From CAZDBA01 sp965224765 (lineage in GTDB: Bacteria > Planctomycetota > Planctomycetia > Pirellulales > Pirellulaceae), in contig CBDDAC010000024.1 of NCBI GenBank assembly GCA_965224765.1, forward strand, positions 62,001-126,000: a stretch of DNA of 64,000 nt, read 5' to 3'. Below, in pieces: positions 1-9,427 of this stretch. The translations under genes were made by a program, and so were the position numbers. The stretch's first letter is position 1; every line of letters starts with the position of its first letter. The notes below the pieces were generated by a model. That model had not been told where the DNA came from. It did not search any database and was given only the letters and a program-made list of their open reading frames with translations.

Positions 1-660
1 CGCACCTTCAGCGATCGCAATTTCGAAATCTCCAGTCATGCCTATGGACAGTTCCCGAAGTTGCACCCGCGGAGAATCATGTCGAGTGGCGTAGGTATCT
101 CGAATTGTCCGTAGCTGACTAAACTCACGCTTCGCGTCATCTTCGTTTCCGTCCAGGCGAGACATTCCCATCAATCCATCTGCATAGATCCACTTCGATC
201 CTTCCACTCGCTCCAGCGCCTCCGCCAACTCCGATTCCTGAAACCCCTGTTTAGCTGACTCCGAGGAAATATTGACCTCCAGCAGGATTCTGATGTTTTG
301 AGAAGTCTTTTCCGCTTCGGCCTCCAGCGCGTCAATCAGCCGAAGACTGTCCACTGAATGAATCAAACTTGCATGAGGCAATACCATCTTGATCTTGTTC
401 CTCTGAAGATGGCCGATCAAATGCCATTCCACATTGAGATCCGACAACTTCCCTTGCTTCTCCTTGAAAAGCTGAGGGCGGCTCTCGCCAATCGCCGTGC
501 AACCAACGTTGATTAGATCCCGAGTCGTTTCCGCATCCACATACTTGGTAACAGCAATCAGCTTGACGTCGTCAAAAGTTCGTCCCGACCGTACCGCGGC
601 GTCTTTGACTCGCTGCGTGACTTCGGCCAGATTAACTTTCAGTTGTTCAGTTCGTTCCAC
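1..660 (-). CDS. yggS: YggS/PROSC-family PLP homeostasis protein (3' end cut by window)
   Basis: The YggS/PROSC family binds pyridoxal 5'-phosphate on an alanine-racemase-like barrel. It acts in vitamin B6 homeostasis and has no established reaction. Read on the minus strand from a GTG at 660-658, the frame is open for 220 codons to the window edge. Visible family blocks are KLIAVTKYV (Lys39 is the expected PLP lysine), GESRPQ (usually GENRVQ), WHLIGHLQRNK, LLEVNISSE, GLMGMS and the phosphate-binding LSIGMTGDFEIAI. The family is usually about 220-240 residues, so only the last few residues are missing. A purine-rich GAAAGAGA lies just upstream of the GTG. It starts 14 bp after the stop of the upstream gene on the same strand, so the two are probably cotranscribed. 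Identification rests on motif recognition and is strong. Confidence 0.93.
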   Translation of the reverse strand, partial: MERTEQLKVNLAEVTQRVKDAAVRSGRTFDDVKLIAVTKYVDAETTRDLINVGCTAIGESRPQLFKEKQGKLSDLNVEWHLIGHLQRNKIKMVLPHASLIHSVDSLRLIDALEAEAEKTSQNIRILLEVNISSESAKQGFQESELAEALERVEGSKWIYADGLMGMSRLDGNEDDAKREFSQLRTIRDTYATRHDSPRVQLRELSIGMTGDFEIAIAEGA

Positions 661-674
661 AATTCTCTTTCAGA

Positions 675-2453
675 TCACTCAATTTGAATTAGTTCATCGG
701 CGCCAACATCACCGTCTGTTTTTCCAACGAAGAACTCGCAAATCTGGTTTTCGCCGAAAAACGTTCTGCTCGCAATCCCTGACAAGCTACGATAAATCAC
801 CCATTGCTGCTCGCCAATTTGAATTCGGTACGCGACCGCCTTATCTCGAGCTAGAATCTTGAGCTCTTCGGCGACCGTCAGGTTTCTCCATGTTCTAGGT
901 GAGGTGCAACGAACTGGCGACAAATCGAAAAAGAGTGGGGCATAGAGCGCGGTGCCTTGTCCCTGTTGCTGCAAGTTCAATCGTCCGTCCACCACGTTCA
1001 AATCACCCGGCAATCGATCAGAACGCCATTCACCCAAAGCCAACGGCAAAACCAGGGAGTGGATATCCCAGTCTTTTAAGTAAATCTCGCGATTATCTGT
1101 TTCCAAAAGTGGAATCACGCGTTTGGCGAGAGGCAAAGTCGATGAGTAGTCAATCTTTGCGGAATCTTTCAACACCACTGCATCTGCCAATAGCAAAAAC
1201 TGCTCATCACGAGCCAACATGATTTGGCGTTGCAAAACGGCCTCTTGATCCGACTTGTACTCCAGTTCAATGAACTCAACTTCTTCATCGGAATGATAGC
1301 AATTGATTTCGTAGTCGCTCATGCAAAAATCGACGGGTTCACCATCAACGGCGATGGAAACGTCCCAGGCGCCTTTCACCAAGCTTCTCCGATTGGCAAG
1401 CTCCAACTGAACACCCGACGCTTCGATTGCCATTGCAAGACGAGGACTAAACCGGCTCCAGCCGCATTGAAAAACACCCAGCCCGGCCCACTCTGAAAAA
1501 CCAGCTCCATCGTGCAACCGAGACACGTTACCATCAACGGTCTTGCTCTTTTGGATTCCGATTCGAAGCTGAGCCAACTTTTTGTCCTCTCGATCTGAGC
1601 TCAAGGCAAGAATGGCGGCCTGCATATCTTTGTCAGTACCATCTACGCCGTCGGGCCCTAGCAAGATCGTTCCGTCAGGTCGCATCAAACGCAGCCACTG
1701 GCGAGCCATCCATTCCAGTTTTATCGCAATCGAATCTTCCAAAGACTCTTGTGTTTCAGCAATCAGCCGAACGCAACGTGCCCAGGAAGACAACAATGCT
1801 CCAAAGTCTCGATGGTTTTTCGCGACTATCCAGCCGTCACCATCAACCAACTCACCAATCATAGTTTCCATCTGAAGAATTTCCGCCTTGGCGGAACGTC
1901 CCAGCTGAACCGCGATAACCAGTGGCAACTCAACCGCGGCAAGCTGTTGCAACCAGGGGTGGGGTGTGGCCTGCTGAACTCGTTTAGCCAATTGGTTCGC
2001 GTTGACGAGCAGCGTTTGAAGTTTATCTGCCGTCAATGAGTGAGCGAGCAGGTCGACACCATAGGCAACTTGCGCCGCCTCAAGCAATTCGAATCCATGT
2101 TCGCCTCCATTCTTCCAGGAAACCGACCGTTCGACAAACGAATTCGCACTATCAATGCCGATACTAACCTTCAAAAGGCTCTGCTGTTCGCGAAGTCGTT
2201 CTAAAAAGGGCTCGGAGTTATTTGATAGAGCCCAACTCAAAAGCGAACCGCCCTGCCAACCAAGTCGTTTGAGCAGGCTTTTTGACGACTGCGTAAACAC
2301 ATCCCGACGTCGGTCCCAATCTTCTTGTTCCAAATTTGAAATTGATGTCGTTGCGATTTCTTTATCCATTACTATGCGGTCATCTCTCGAATTTTGCCGT
2401 GCACTCGTGGTGGCGGCCAACCTACGACGCTTCCTAGAAGTGTCTGGTTTCAT
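675..2453 (-). CDS. Conserved hypothetical protein, heparinase II/III-like architecture possible
   Basis: A 592-residue protein I cannot name. The first 30 residues are basic and low-complexity (runs of R and K), and a Met at codon 29 is an alternative start. The middle (about residues 130-320) is Leu/Ala-rich and apparently helical. The last third is rich in short beta-type stretches (for example FCMSDYEINCYHSDEEVEFIELE broken by charged turns). A helical barrel followed by a beta sandwich is the layout of heparinase II/III-like and other polysaccharide-lyase-like proteins, but I see no catalytic motif that proves it. No signal peptide or membrane segment is evident. It is the upstream partner of yggS, 14 bp apart. 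Treat it as a conserved hypothetical protein; the lyase-like fold is inference only. Confidence 0.7.
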   Translation of the reverse strand: MKPDTSRKRRRLAATTSARQNSRDDRIVMDKEIATTSISNLEQEDWDRRRDVFTQSSKSLLKRLGWQGGSLLSWALSNNSEPFLERLREQQSLLKVSIGIDSANSFVERSVSWKNGGEHGFELLEAAQVAYGVDLLAHSLTADKLQTLLVNANQLAKRVQQATPHPWLQQLAAVELPLVIAVQLGRSAKAEILQMETMIGELVDGDGWIVAKNHRDFGALLSSWARCVRLIAETQESLEDSIAIKLEWMARQWLRLMRPDGTILLGPDGVDGTDKDMQAAILALSSDREDKKLAQLRIGIQKSKTVDGNVSRLHDGAGFSEWAGLGVFQCGWSRFSPRLAMAIEASGVQLELANRRSLVKGAWDVSIAVDGEPVDFCMSDYEINCYHSDEEVEFIELEYKSDQEAVLQRQIMLARDEQFLLLADAVVLKDSAKIDYSSTLPLAKRVIPLLETDNREIYLKDWDIHSLVLPLALGEWRSDRLPGDLNVVDGRLNLQQQGQGTALYAPLFFDLSPVRCTSPRTWRNLTVAEELKILARDKAVAYRIQIGEQQWVIYRSLSGIASRTFFGENQICEFFVGKTDGDVGADELIQIE

Positions 2454-2751
2454 CTATGTTGTCGTTTTGGTCAACAGGGCGTCGTCTGTATCGACAACGA
2501 ATCGCAGCGAGAATACGTATTCACGGCAAAATCCCGCCAAATGGAACTCTGAGGATTGGCACACTTTATGCATTAGCGTTGGGCTTCCCAGATTCATTTT
2601 GGATCTGGTTATGCACTAAAGGTCAGCAATCCGAATCACGACTAATTGAAAACCGGCAAATTCGGGCGTTGCACTTTTTCGAAAATGCAGAATGTCGTTG
2701 CCCAGTCTTGTAGGAAAGAATATCTTTAAGGGATCAAACCAAGGAAAAAAC
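2454..2751. other. Divergent intergenic region
   Basis: About 300 bp between two divergently transcribed genes, so it should hold promoters for both. Short open frames here have no ribosome-binding site and no recognisable product. I could not pick out a convincing -35/-10 pair or an operator palindrome. An AAGGAAAAAAC ribosome-binding site for the downstream lipoprotein gene lies at its right end. Confidence 0.4.
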
Positions 2752-3759
2752 ATGAGCAAATGCACCCTACAGCTTATCTTCGCAACGATTTTCTCCTGCG
2801 TTTTCATTATCGGCTGTGGCAATGCAGATAACACCGTTGCATTAAAAAATAAACGGAAAGCCGCTCTTAAGAATGCGATGCTTCAAAAGAATAAAGATCC
2901 ACAGGTCAAACAAGAACCGCAGGTAGTCAGCAAGCAGGAAACGATCGCCGAAGCGACCAAAAATCTTGTCGATGAACTCAAGGCAAAACAAAAAGCCGAA
3001 AAAGCCCAGACCCTTGCCGTTGACCAGGCCCGACAAGAAGCAGAGGACAAGGAACTAAAAGAGCTGATCACTGAGATCATCCACGACAACAACGAAGACG
3101 TCAAAACGCAAACCGTAAATCGAGTTGGTGAACACAAGGTCTGGATCGACAAGGAAAATCGGCAGGTAATTGTAGGTGGGAAGATCTGTCTACGTTCGGG
3201 ACCTCTGGAATTATTCGTTTCGCCCATGGGACAAAAGTCACATGAAACCATCGTGACGGTCGACGCCTGGGCTTCTCAGATTCATATGTGCCTGGCACTT
3301 TGCGGTGTCATGCCGGGCACACCTGTTGAGTTTGCCCCCATCTACAAACCGGCTCATGGTCCAAAAATTGAAATTGAGGTTGTCTGGAAGGAAGGCGGCA
3401 AAATCATTCGACGTCGAGCACAAGATATGATTCGAAATTCCGAAACTCAGAAACCCATGGAAACGCACTGGGTTTTTGGCGGCAGCCTCGTAATCAACGA
3501 TGAGGGATACTACGGAGATGGCGGTGCACTGGTCTGCCTTTCTAATTTTGCGGTCGCAACCATGGACATCCCGATCAAAAGCGTCGACAGCGACGCCTAT
3601 CTCATGTATGAGGCTTTGACGGAGAACATTCCAGAAGTCAACACGCAAGTGTTCCTCTACTTCAAACCGCAGATCGAGGACAAAGACGTCGCCTCCGCAG
3701 AGGAAATTGCCGCCGAAGTGGGGCGTATTTCAAACGCGACCCCCGATGAAGACAATTAA
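2752..3759 (+). CDS. YdjY-domain lipoprotein
   Basis: A 335-residue putative lipoprotein. The start at 2752 was chosen over an in-frame ATG at 2692 because AAGGAAAAAA lies just upstream and the product then begins with a clean lipoprotein signal ending in FIIGC (Cys about residue 22). A Lys/Glu/Gln-rich, probably coiled segment covers about residues 30-110. After it comes a YdjY-like domain with the family pattern GPLELFVSPMGQKSHETIV followed by SQIHMCLALCGVMPGTPVEF, and a second half with HWVFGGSLV and the GDGGALVCLSNF block. YdjY domains are common in planctomycetes and have no known biochemical role. It probably sits on a membrane facing the periplasm. It is followed by a strong stem-loop and then another secreted-protein gene. 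Confidence 0.85.
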   Translation: MSKCTLQLIFATIFSCVFIIGCGNADNTVALKNKRKAALKNAMLQKNKDPQVKQEPQVVSKQETIAEATKNLVDELKAKQKAEKAQTLAVDQARQEAEDKELKELITEIIHDNNEDVKTQTVNRVGEHKVWIDKENRQVIVGGKICLRSGPLELFVSPMGQKSHETIVTVDAWASQIHMCLALCGVMPGTPVEFAPIYKPAHGPKIEIEVVWKEGGKIIRRRAQDMIRNSETQKPMETHWVFGGSLVINDEGYYGDGGALVCLSNFAVATMDIPIKSVDSDAYLMYEALTENIPEVNTQVFLYFKPQIEDKDVASAEEIAAEVGRISNATPDEDN

Positions 3760-3768
3760 CATTTGAGT

Positions 3769-3804
3769 CCGGTGCCTTCAAGCTTTCGAGCTTGAAGGCA
3801 CCGG
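3769..3804 (+). terminator. Perfect 16-bp stem-loop with TTCG loop
   Basis: The 16-base arm at 3769-3784 (CCGGTGCCTTCAAGCT) is exactly complementary to 3789-3804, with a TTCG tetraloop between. It starts 10 bp after the stop of the YdjY lipoprotein gene. There is no T-run downstream, so it is not a textbook intrinsic terminator. It may act as an mRNA 3'-end stabiliser or a weak terminator. Confidence 0.7.
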
Positions 3805-4003
3805 TTCCAAAATCAACGGGAAATTTCAGTTCGGGGTTCGGTCTTTCAACATCGACCTCAACACTCTCCCCATCCATATTTCGATTCCAAGCAATACCGA
3901 TGCGCGAATTGCCAGAATTGAAATGACTGACATACGTTCCGATGCGCAAATCGCTTGCGCCCATTCCCCTTGTGCTACCTCACGTCTTTTGGAGACACCC
4001 TTT

Positions 4004-4879
4004 ATGAAAATCATTCCCGCCATCATCAAGTCAGCTGAAAACGCAATTTTGAAACGTGTTCTGCTCTCTGTGGCAATTGCCATTTCCGCAACGCAGGCGA
4101 CACAAGGGCAAGTCCTTTTGGAACAAGGCGAAAATGCGGCAACCAGAATAAAGCAAGAGCTAGAAACGCAAAAGTCGATCGCCGCACGGCGAATGCATCT
4201 GATCATCGCGGAGATGGAACGAACCTGTGAGCTTTCCGAAAAGCAAATCAGGCAACTCCAAATTGCCGTCAATGGTACCGTTTCCAATTTCATACGTGCC
4301 AAAGAAATTGAGCGAAAAAAACAATGGCGTGAACTCGGGTTGCCTGGCATCCCTGCCGCAGACGATGAAGAACTTGAACCCTATGATGCGGAGCCTGAAG
4401 AGGAGGATTTGGAACCGGCTCCCAATGGGCGAATCATGATTGGCGCGTTCGGACAAACCTACAATCAATATCCGGCAATCGAAGAAGCTGAAATTTGGAA
4501 AAACACCCTGAGAAAAGTTTTAACGAATGAACAGCTTGAAAAGTACACCTCTGTAGTTAACGATCGTATGGATAATTCGCAACGGGCTGCCGTCGGTCGT
4601 TTCATTGCCAACGCCGATCGAAAACTAATCCTCGCCGCGACGCAGCGGGAGCAATTGTTTCGACTGGTCGATCAGTCTTTTGGAGAACAGCTTGCCAAGA
4701 GTGAACGCACGGGGCTCAACATGATGGAAATCAACATGTTTATAGGATTGGGGCGAAGACCAGACGATGCCAGCGCACCAATTAATCGTGAACTTGTAAG
4801 TGCAATTCTCACTGACAGGCAAATGGAAGAATGGAAGCACTCTTTCGAACTCCAATTGAACCAGTTACCCAGCCAGTGA
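4004..4879 (+). CDS. Secreted hypothetical protein
   Basis: A 291-residue protein of unknown function. The ATG at 4004 was chosen because GGAGA lies about 10 bp upstream and the product then starts with a signal-peptide-like stretch (basic residues, then VLLSVAIAISATQATQGQ). The mature part begins with a helical Glu/Gln/Arg-rich region (about residues 40-100). It continues with a short acidic, Pro-containing patch rich in E and D (about residues 120-145) and then another charged helical region up to the C-terminus. The pattern resembles planctomycete periplasmic proteins found near regulatory or sigma-factor genes, but no family is recognised. Its neighbour upstream is also exported, and the gap between them holds a strong stem-loop, so they are probably separate transcripts. 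Confidence 0.75.
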   Translation: MKIIPAIIKSAENAILKRVLLSVAIAISATQATQGQVLLEQGENAATRIKQELETQKSIAARRMHLIIAEMERTCELSEKQIRQLQIAVNGTVSNFIRAKEIERKKQWRELGLPGIPAADDEELEPYDAEPEEEDLEPAPNGRIMIGAFGQTYNQYPAIEEAEIWKNTLRKVLTNEQLEKYTSVVNDRMDNSQRAAVGRFIANADRKLILAATQREQLFRLVDQSFGEQLAKSERTGLNMMEINMFIGLGRRPDDASAPINRELVSAILTDRQMEEWKHSFELQLNQLPSQ

Positions 4880-5388
4880 GTAAACATGGAACACTTTCAC
4901 AAAATGGGGAGGGATCCGATGCGTGCGTACGGATTTGATTCCGACGAGCGAGTTAAATCACTTATCGATAAGATTCTCGCCTTGTCGGGACTGGAATTCG
5001 CTCAACCGTTCGCAGTGTGCTATCAAGGCAGGCAAATCGTTTCAGGAAACAATTGAGGTTCAAAGAGGTGCGAATGCACTCCCTGCTTCAATGGCCGACT
5101 CGCCCGAGACAAGCTCAAACCAAATTGCTTCACATGCAACTCCATTGGGTCTGTTTCGGTCCAGGCGAATACCACCAAGCAAACATTCCAACTAATCGTG
5201 AACCTGAAGTTGCACTAAGTGTCTGCTCAAATGCTCTAGACAATCCTGCCGATTTCTTCGCATCTGTTGAAATTCGGTGTCTTTTGCCAACTTGTCATTC
5301 CGTTTTTCTGCTTTGTAAGTGACAATTACAGAAGAGCTACAAGCGTGCGAAAGCATTCCCATTCCCAAACCGGAGAAAAATACAAATC
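4880..5388. other. Intergenic region without a convincing gene
   Basis: About 510 bp between the secreted-protein gene and hflX. Several frames are open for 60-100 codons, but they lack ribosome-binding sites, overlap each other, and translate to low-similarity, Ser/Arg/His-rich sequence. I see no RNA gene or repeat. The hflX promoter must lie here. Confidence 0.4.
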
Positions 5389-6765
5389 GTGCATGATCGA
5401 GATCGAGCCCATGCGGTTGACCAGGAAGTTGCGTTGTTGGTGCGAGTCATTCTGCCTGACCACAACGTAGTCGACGAACTGGATTCTGATCCGCTTGATG
5501 AATTGCAAGGCCTTGCTGATACCGCCGGGGCGATTGTTGTCGCCGGAATGACTCAGCGGCGAGAGAAACCCGACACGGCAACATTTCTAGGAAAAGGCAA
5601 AGTCGAAGAGCTTATCACGCTTTGCGAATTCCATGCCGCTGATGTTGTCCTCTTTGACAATGATCTTTCCCCTGCCCAAGTTCGTAACCTTGAGCAAACG
5701 TTAAAGGTCAAGGTACTGGACCGCACGGAGCTGATTCTGGACATCTTTGCGTCTCGAGCTCAGACGTACGAAGCCCGTCTGGCCGTCGAACTCGCTCAAC
5801 TTGAATACTCGCTTCCGCGTTTGAAGCGAATGTGGACTCACCTTTCTCGCCTGAAGATGGGCGTGGGCATGCGAGGCCCTGGTGAAAAGCAATTGGAGGT
5901 GGATCGCCGATTGGTAGAAAAACGAATCCACGAATTAAAGGCAGAACTTAAGCAGGTTGAAAAGCGCAAAGAGATTCAAGTTCAATCACGAAGCGGCATG
6001 ATGACCGTTTCACTGGTCGGATATACGAATGCAGGCAAAAGCACCTTGATGAATGCGCTGACCGAAGCCGAAGTTCTGGCCGAAGACAAACTGTTCGCCA
6101 CGCTCGATACACGGACTCGCCGTTGGTCCCTTCCCAGTTGGGGGCCAGTTCTACTTAGTGACACGGTTGGCTTTATTCGCGATTTGCCGCACCGCTTGAT
6201 TGCCAGTTTCAAAGCCACCCTGGAAGAAGCTCGCCAGGCTGATTTATTGCTTCACGTCGCCGACGCAAGCAACCCTGCGGTCTATCGGCAGATCAGCGCA
6301 GTCTATGACGTCCTGGAAGAAATTGGAATTGAGGAAAAAGATACACTCCTTGTCCTCAACAAAGTCGACGATGCGTCGGCAACTCAGATGGATGCGGTGC
6401 TCAATCGCTACCCAACGGCAATAAAAGTCAGCGCCAAAACGGGCGAAGGCCTTGGCGAAATTCATCAAGCCGTCAGTGACGCACTCAGCCGATTCTTTCA
6501 TGACATTGATATTGAATTCGATGTCAGTAATGGCAAATTGCTCGCGTTTCTATCAGCACATGGCGAAGTCGTTTCGACTCGATACACGGAAACTTCCGTG
6601 GTGGTTCATGTCCGCATGCCTCAAAAATATCTTGGGCGAATCAAAGCCCAGGACGTGACCATTCGAGAGCATCAAGAATCATCGGCCAGCGAAGCGGAGC
6701 CCCTTCCAGACGACTCGCATGGAGGAACCGACGAGCCACCTCAATCCATGGATGACGTTGCATAA
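5389..6765 (+). CDS. hflX: GTPase HflX
   Basis: HflX is a ribosome-associated GTPase that splits or rescues 70S ribosomes under stress. The 458-residue product has the HflX N-terminal domain (about residues 30-180, with TATFLGKGKVEEL and LFDNDLSPAQVRNLE). A coiled linker with the conserved GMRGPGEKQLE block follows, then a G domain with G1 GYTNAGKST from residue 211, G3 DTVGFIRDLP and G4 NKVD. The start is GTG at 5389, preceded by GGAGA about 12 bp upstream; no better in-frame ATG exists nearby. The C-terminal about 50 residues after the G domain are acidic and variable. An SDR gene starts 8 bp after the stop, so the two are likely an operon. Length and motifs are normal for the family. Confidence 0.97.
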   Translation: MHDRDRAHAVDQEVALLVRVILPDHNVVDELDSDPLDELQGLADTAGAIVVAGMTQRREKPDTATFLGKGKVEELITLCEFHAADVVLFDNDLSPAQVRNLEQTLKVKVLDRTELILDIFASRAQTYEARLAVELAQLEYSLPRLKRMWTHLSRLKMGVGMRGPGEKQLEVDRRLVEKRIHELKAELKQVEKRKEIQVQSRSGMMTVSLVGYTNAGKSTLMNALTEAEVLAEDKLFATLDTRTRRWSLPSWGPVLLSDTVGFIRDLPHRLIASFKATLEEARQADLLLHVADASNPAVYRQISAVYDVLEEIGIEEKDTLLVLNKVDDASATQMDAVLNRYPTAIKVSAKTGEGLGEIHQAVSDALSRFFHDIDIEFDVSNGKLLAFLSAHGEVVSTRYTETSVVVHVRMPQKYLGRIKAQDVTIREHQESSASEAEPLPDDSHGGTDEPPQSMDDVA

Positions 6766-6773
6766 TCGAGATC

Positions 6774-7562
6774 ATGGCAAAACGTCATCTGAAAAACAAA
6801 CGTGCGATTCTCACTGGGGCTTCCAGCGGGATCGGCTGGCACTTGGCCAAAACACTGGCCGCGAAATCGGTGAAGCTTGTCATTACTGCCCGGCGAGTCA
6901 ATCGCCTGCTTGAACTTCAGAATGAAATCAGAACGCTAGGTGGAACCTGTGAGATCGTTCCGGGGGACATTACCGAGGCAAAAACACGGGACCAACTGAT
7001 CTCAACGGCAACGAGCAAGTTTGGTGGTTTGGATATCCTGATCAACAATGCCGGGATCGGTGCGATGGGACGATTTGATGAAGCGGATCCCAGCCGGCTG
7101 CGCGAAGTATTCGAAGTCAACTTCTTTTCCGCGGTAGAACTCACGCGGGCAGCCATTCCCATTTTATCCGAAGGCGAGTCGCCGTTGATCGTTAATATCA
7201 GCAGCGTGCTGGGACATCGCGCGGTACCACTCAAAAGCGAATACAGCGCAAGCAAATTTGCCATGCATGGCTTTTCCGACGCGCTACGAGCGGAACTGGC
7301 TGCGGATGGAATTCACGTGCAACTCATCAGCCCAAGCACAATCGATAGCGACTTTTTTGATTCGGCAATCGAAGACAACTCGGGAAAGAGCTGGAAGAAA
7401 GCAGGGGCCATGCCTCCCGGTCGCGTTGCTGCCATCATTGCACGTGTCATGCGAACCAATCGGCATGAAGCGACTCTATCACTTGGGGGCAAATCCCTTG
7501 TGTGGCTTGATCGCCTATTGCCCAGCCTTGCGGATCGAATTATCGCCAAATATGCGCAATAG
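6774..7562 (+). CDS. SDR-family NAD(P)-dependent oxidoreductase
   Basis: A 262-residue classical short-chain dehydrogenase/reductase. The cofactor motif TGASSGIG is at residues 14-21, NNAG at about 90, the catalytic Ser is in NISSVLG, and the active-site YSASK follows at about residue 155. Arg residues after the second beta strand (TARR) suggest a preference for NADP(H). The C-terminal half resembles the DltE/YdfG-like subgroup of cytosolic SDRs, but the substrate cannot be read from the sequence. It begins 8 bp after hflX and probably shares its transcript. The next gene, lysS, starts 278 bp further on with no gene between. Confidence 0.92.
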   Translation: MAKRHLKNKRAILTGASSGIGWHLAKTLAAKSVKLVITARRVNRLLELQNEIRTLGGTCEIVPGDITEAKTRDQLISTATSKFGGLDILINNAGIGAMGRFDEADPSRLREVFEVNFFSAVELTRAAIPILSEGESPLIVNISSVLGHRAVPLKSEYSASKFAMHGFSDALRAELAADGIHVQLISPSTIDSDFFDSAIEDNSGKSWKKAGAMPPGRVAAIIARVMRTNRHEATLSLGGKSLVWLDRLLPSLADRIIAKYAQ

Positions 7563-7840
7563 TCTCTCAAGGTTTTCGCCTCGAAAGATGCGACGTCCGC
7601 GACCAAGAATCGGGTCAGCAGGATTCAGTCCAACGACGCACCACACCGATCCCTTTGCCTTGGGATGCGCAACCTGAGTAAGAGATGGACAGGCAGGAAA
7701 TTCGACCTCCCATAACCACGCAACGGTGGACCAAAATCCCCTCTAAATTCGCATGCCTATACGATCGGTACTACGATCTTTAGAATGGTGGACGAACACT
7801 CAACACTCATTTTCGCATAACAACCCCGTAATACTGAACC

Positions 7841-9427
7841 ATGAACCAGGACGAAAACCAGCCTAACGAGGACGATCTCAACCAAGTATATGCGGCCAGG
7901 CGAAACAAACTGGAAAGGATCATTGAGCTGGGGCACGATCCATACGGGCAACGTTTTGACGGTCGTCAAATGATCGGAGCACTCCGCGAAAGAGTGGGTG
8001 AGCTCAAATATGTTGTTGAAGGCACGGAGATCGACTTGCCCGACTTGGGTGCAGAGTCGGATGTCAATTTCAAAGAATGGAAGCAAGAACAGGGCGCCGG
8101 AGAAATGACGGGCCCCATCGTTCGCGCCGCGGGGCGAATTCATTTGCGCCGCGAAGGCGGAAAAGTACACTTTCTCAATATTCGGGATTGGACGGGAGAC
8201 ATTCAGCTTTTCTTGGGAAAAGGGCAGGTTGGAGATCAGAATTGGGATCTCGTAAAATGTTTTGATCTTGGAGATCTGGTTGGCGTTGATGGTCGACTTG
8301 GTTACACCAACACTGGGGAACTGACGATTTTTGCTGAGAAGGTTTATATCCTCTGCAAAGTACTTGATCCTCCGCCAGAAAAACGACACGGCTTGGCCGA
8401 TCCCGAACTCCGCCAACGAATGAGATACGTCGACCTGGCTTACAACGAAGGCGTAATCGATCGCTTTCTCAATCGGACGAAAATTGTTCATTCGATTCGA
8501 AACACGCTGGCAGGGCAGGGCTTTGTGGAAATCGAAGGTCCAACCTTACATACGATCGCCGGGGGCGCTGCGGCTCGGCCATTTACCACCCATCACAATG
8601 CATTGGACACGCAACTGTATATGCGAATCGCGCTGGAATTACATCTCAAGCGACTGATGGTTGGCGGCATGGAGCGAGTTTACGAACTCGGGCGTGTCTA
8701 TCGAAACGAAGGAACCAGTCCCAAGCACAATCCCGAATTCACAATGCTGGAAGTCTACCAGGCATACGGCGACTATCGTTCAATGATGGATCTGACTGAA
8801 AAAATTATCGCAGATGCCATCGAAGTTCTTGGTGTGGGAAGCAAGTTGCCTTGGGGCGACAAAGAAATTGATTTTTCGGTGCCATTCGCTCGCAAGACCT
8901 ACGACGAACTGTTCGCCGAACATGCAAAAGTCGATCCCAATGATGCGGTTGCCATCAACAGTCTTGCCAGTTCACTCGGCATCGAAACCAATGGCCGACA
9001 TTCAGATGTCGTCAAGAGCGATGTTTTTGAAGCAACGGTCGAGGACAACCTGATTGGCCCAATCTTCGTCACGGACTACCCAGCCAGCATCTGTCCATTG
9101 ACCAAACGGAAGGCCGACAACCCGGCAGTGGCGGAACGATTTGAGCTTTTCATTCATGGAATGGAATTGGCCAACGCCTACACGGAATTGAACGACCCCG
9201 ATTTGCAGGAGCAGCTTTTCAAAACCCAACTTGATGGGCTTTCTGAAGAAGATTCGATGGCCAAGATGGATCACGATTTCGTCAGAGCCTTGCGAAATGG
9301 GATGCCCCCTGCAGGTGGCCTGGGAATCGGGATCGATCGTTTGGTAATGTTGCTTACCAACTCTCAGTCAATTCGCGATGTAGTCCTGTTCCCGCTTTTG
9401 CGCCAACGAAGTGGCGAAAGCTCTTAG
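7841..9427 (+). CDS. lysS: Lysyl-tRNA synthetase, class II
   Basis: Charges tRNA-Lys with lysine using ATP in the cytosol. The 528-residue product is slightly longer than the usual ~500. An N-terminal OB-fold anticodon-binding domain (about residues 85-190; AGRIHLRREGGKVHFLNIRDWTGDIQLF) is followed by the class II catalytic core. Motif 2 is VYRNEGTSPKHNPEFTMLE at about residue 287 and motif 3 is GLGIGIDRLVMLL near the C-terminus. The lysine-specific AAARPFTTHHNALD and DYPASICPLTK blocks are intact. An insertion-like acidic stretch of about 25 residues (DLGAESDVNFKEW region) precedes the OB fold and accounts for the extra length. The ATG at 7841 begins a hydrophilic, family-typical N-terminus. 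It is monocistronic by spacing. Confidence 0.97.
   Translation: MNQDENQPNEDDLNQVYAARRNKLERIIELGHDPYGQRFDGRQMIGALRERVGELKYVVEGTEIDLPDLGAESDVNFKEWKQEQGAGEMTGPIVRAAGRIHLRREGGKVHFLNIRDWTGDIQLFLGKGQVGDQNWDLVKCFDLGDLVGVDGRLGYTNTGELTIFAEKVYILCKVLDPPPEKRHGLADPELRQRMRYVDLAYNEGVIDRFLNRTKIVHSIRNTLAGQGFVEIEGPTLHTIAGGAAARPFTTHHNALDTQLYMRIALELHLKRLMVGGMERVYELGRVYRNEGTSPKHNPEFTMLEVYQAYGDYRSMMDLTEKIIADAIEVLGVGSKLPWGDKEIDFSVPFARKTYDELFAEHAKVDPNDAVAINSLASSLGIETNGRHSDVVKSDVFEATVEDNLIGPIFVTDYPASICPLTKRKADNPAVAERFELFIHGMELANAYTELNDPDLQEQLFKTQLDGLSEEDSMAKMDHDFVRALRNGMPPAGGLGIGIDRLVMLLTNSQSIRDVVLFPLLRQRSGESS

Noticed and set aside
5017..5322. 101-codon plus-strand frame before hflX
   Set aside because: Overlaps another equally unconvincing frame, no ribosome-binding site, no protein-like pattern.
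7757..8491. Long minus-strand open frame opposite the start of lysS
   Set aside because: Antisense shadow of lysS; no ribosome-binding site and no recognisable product.
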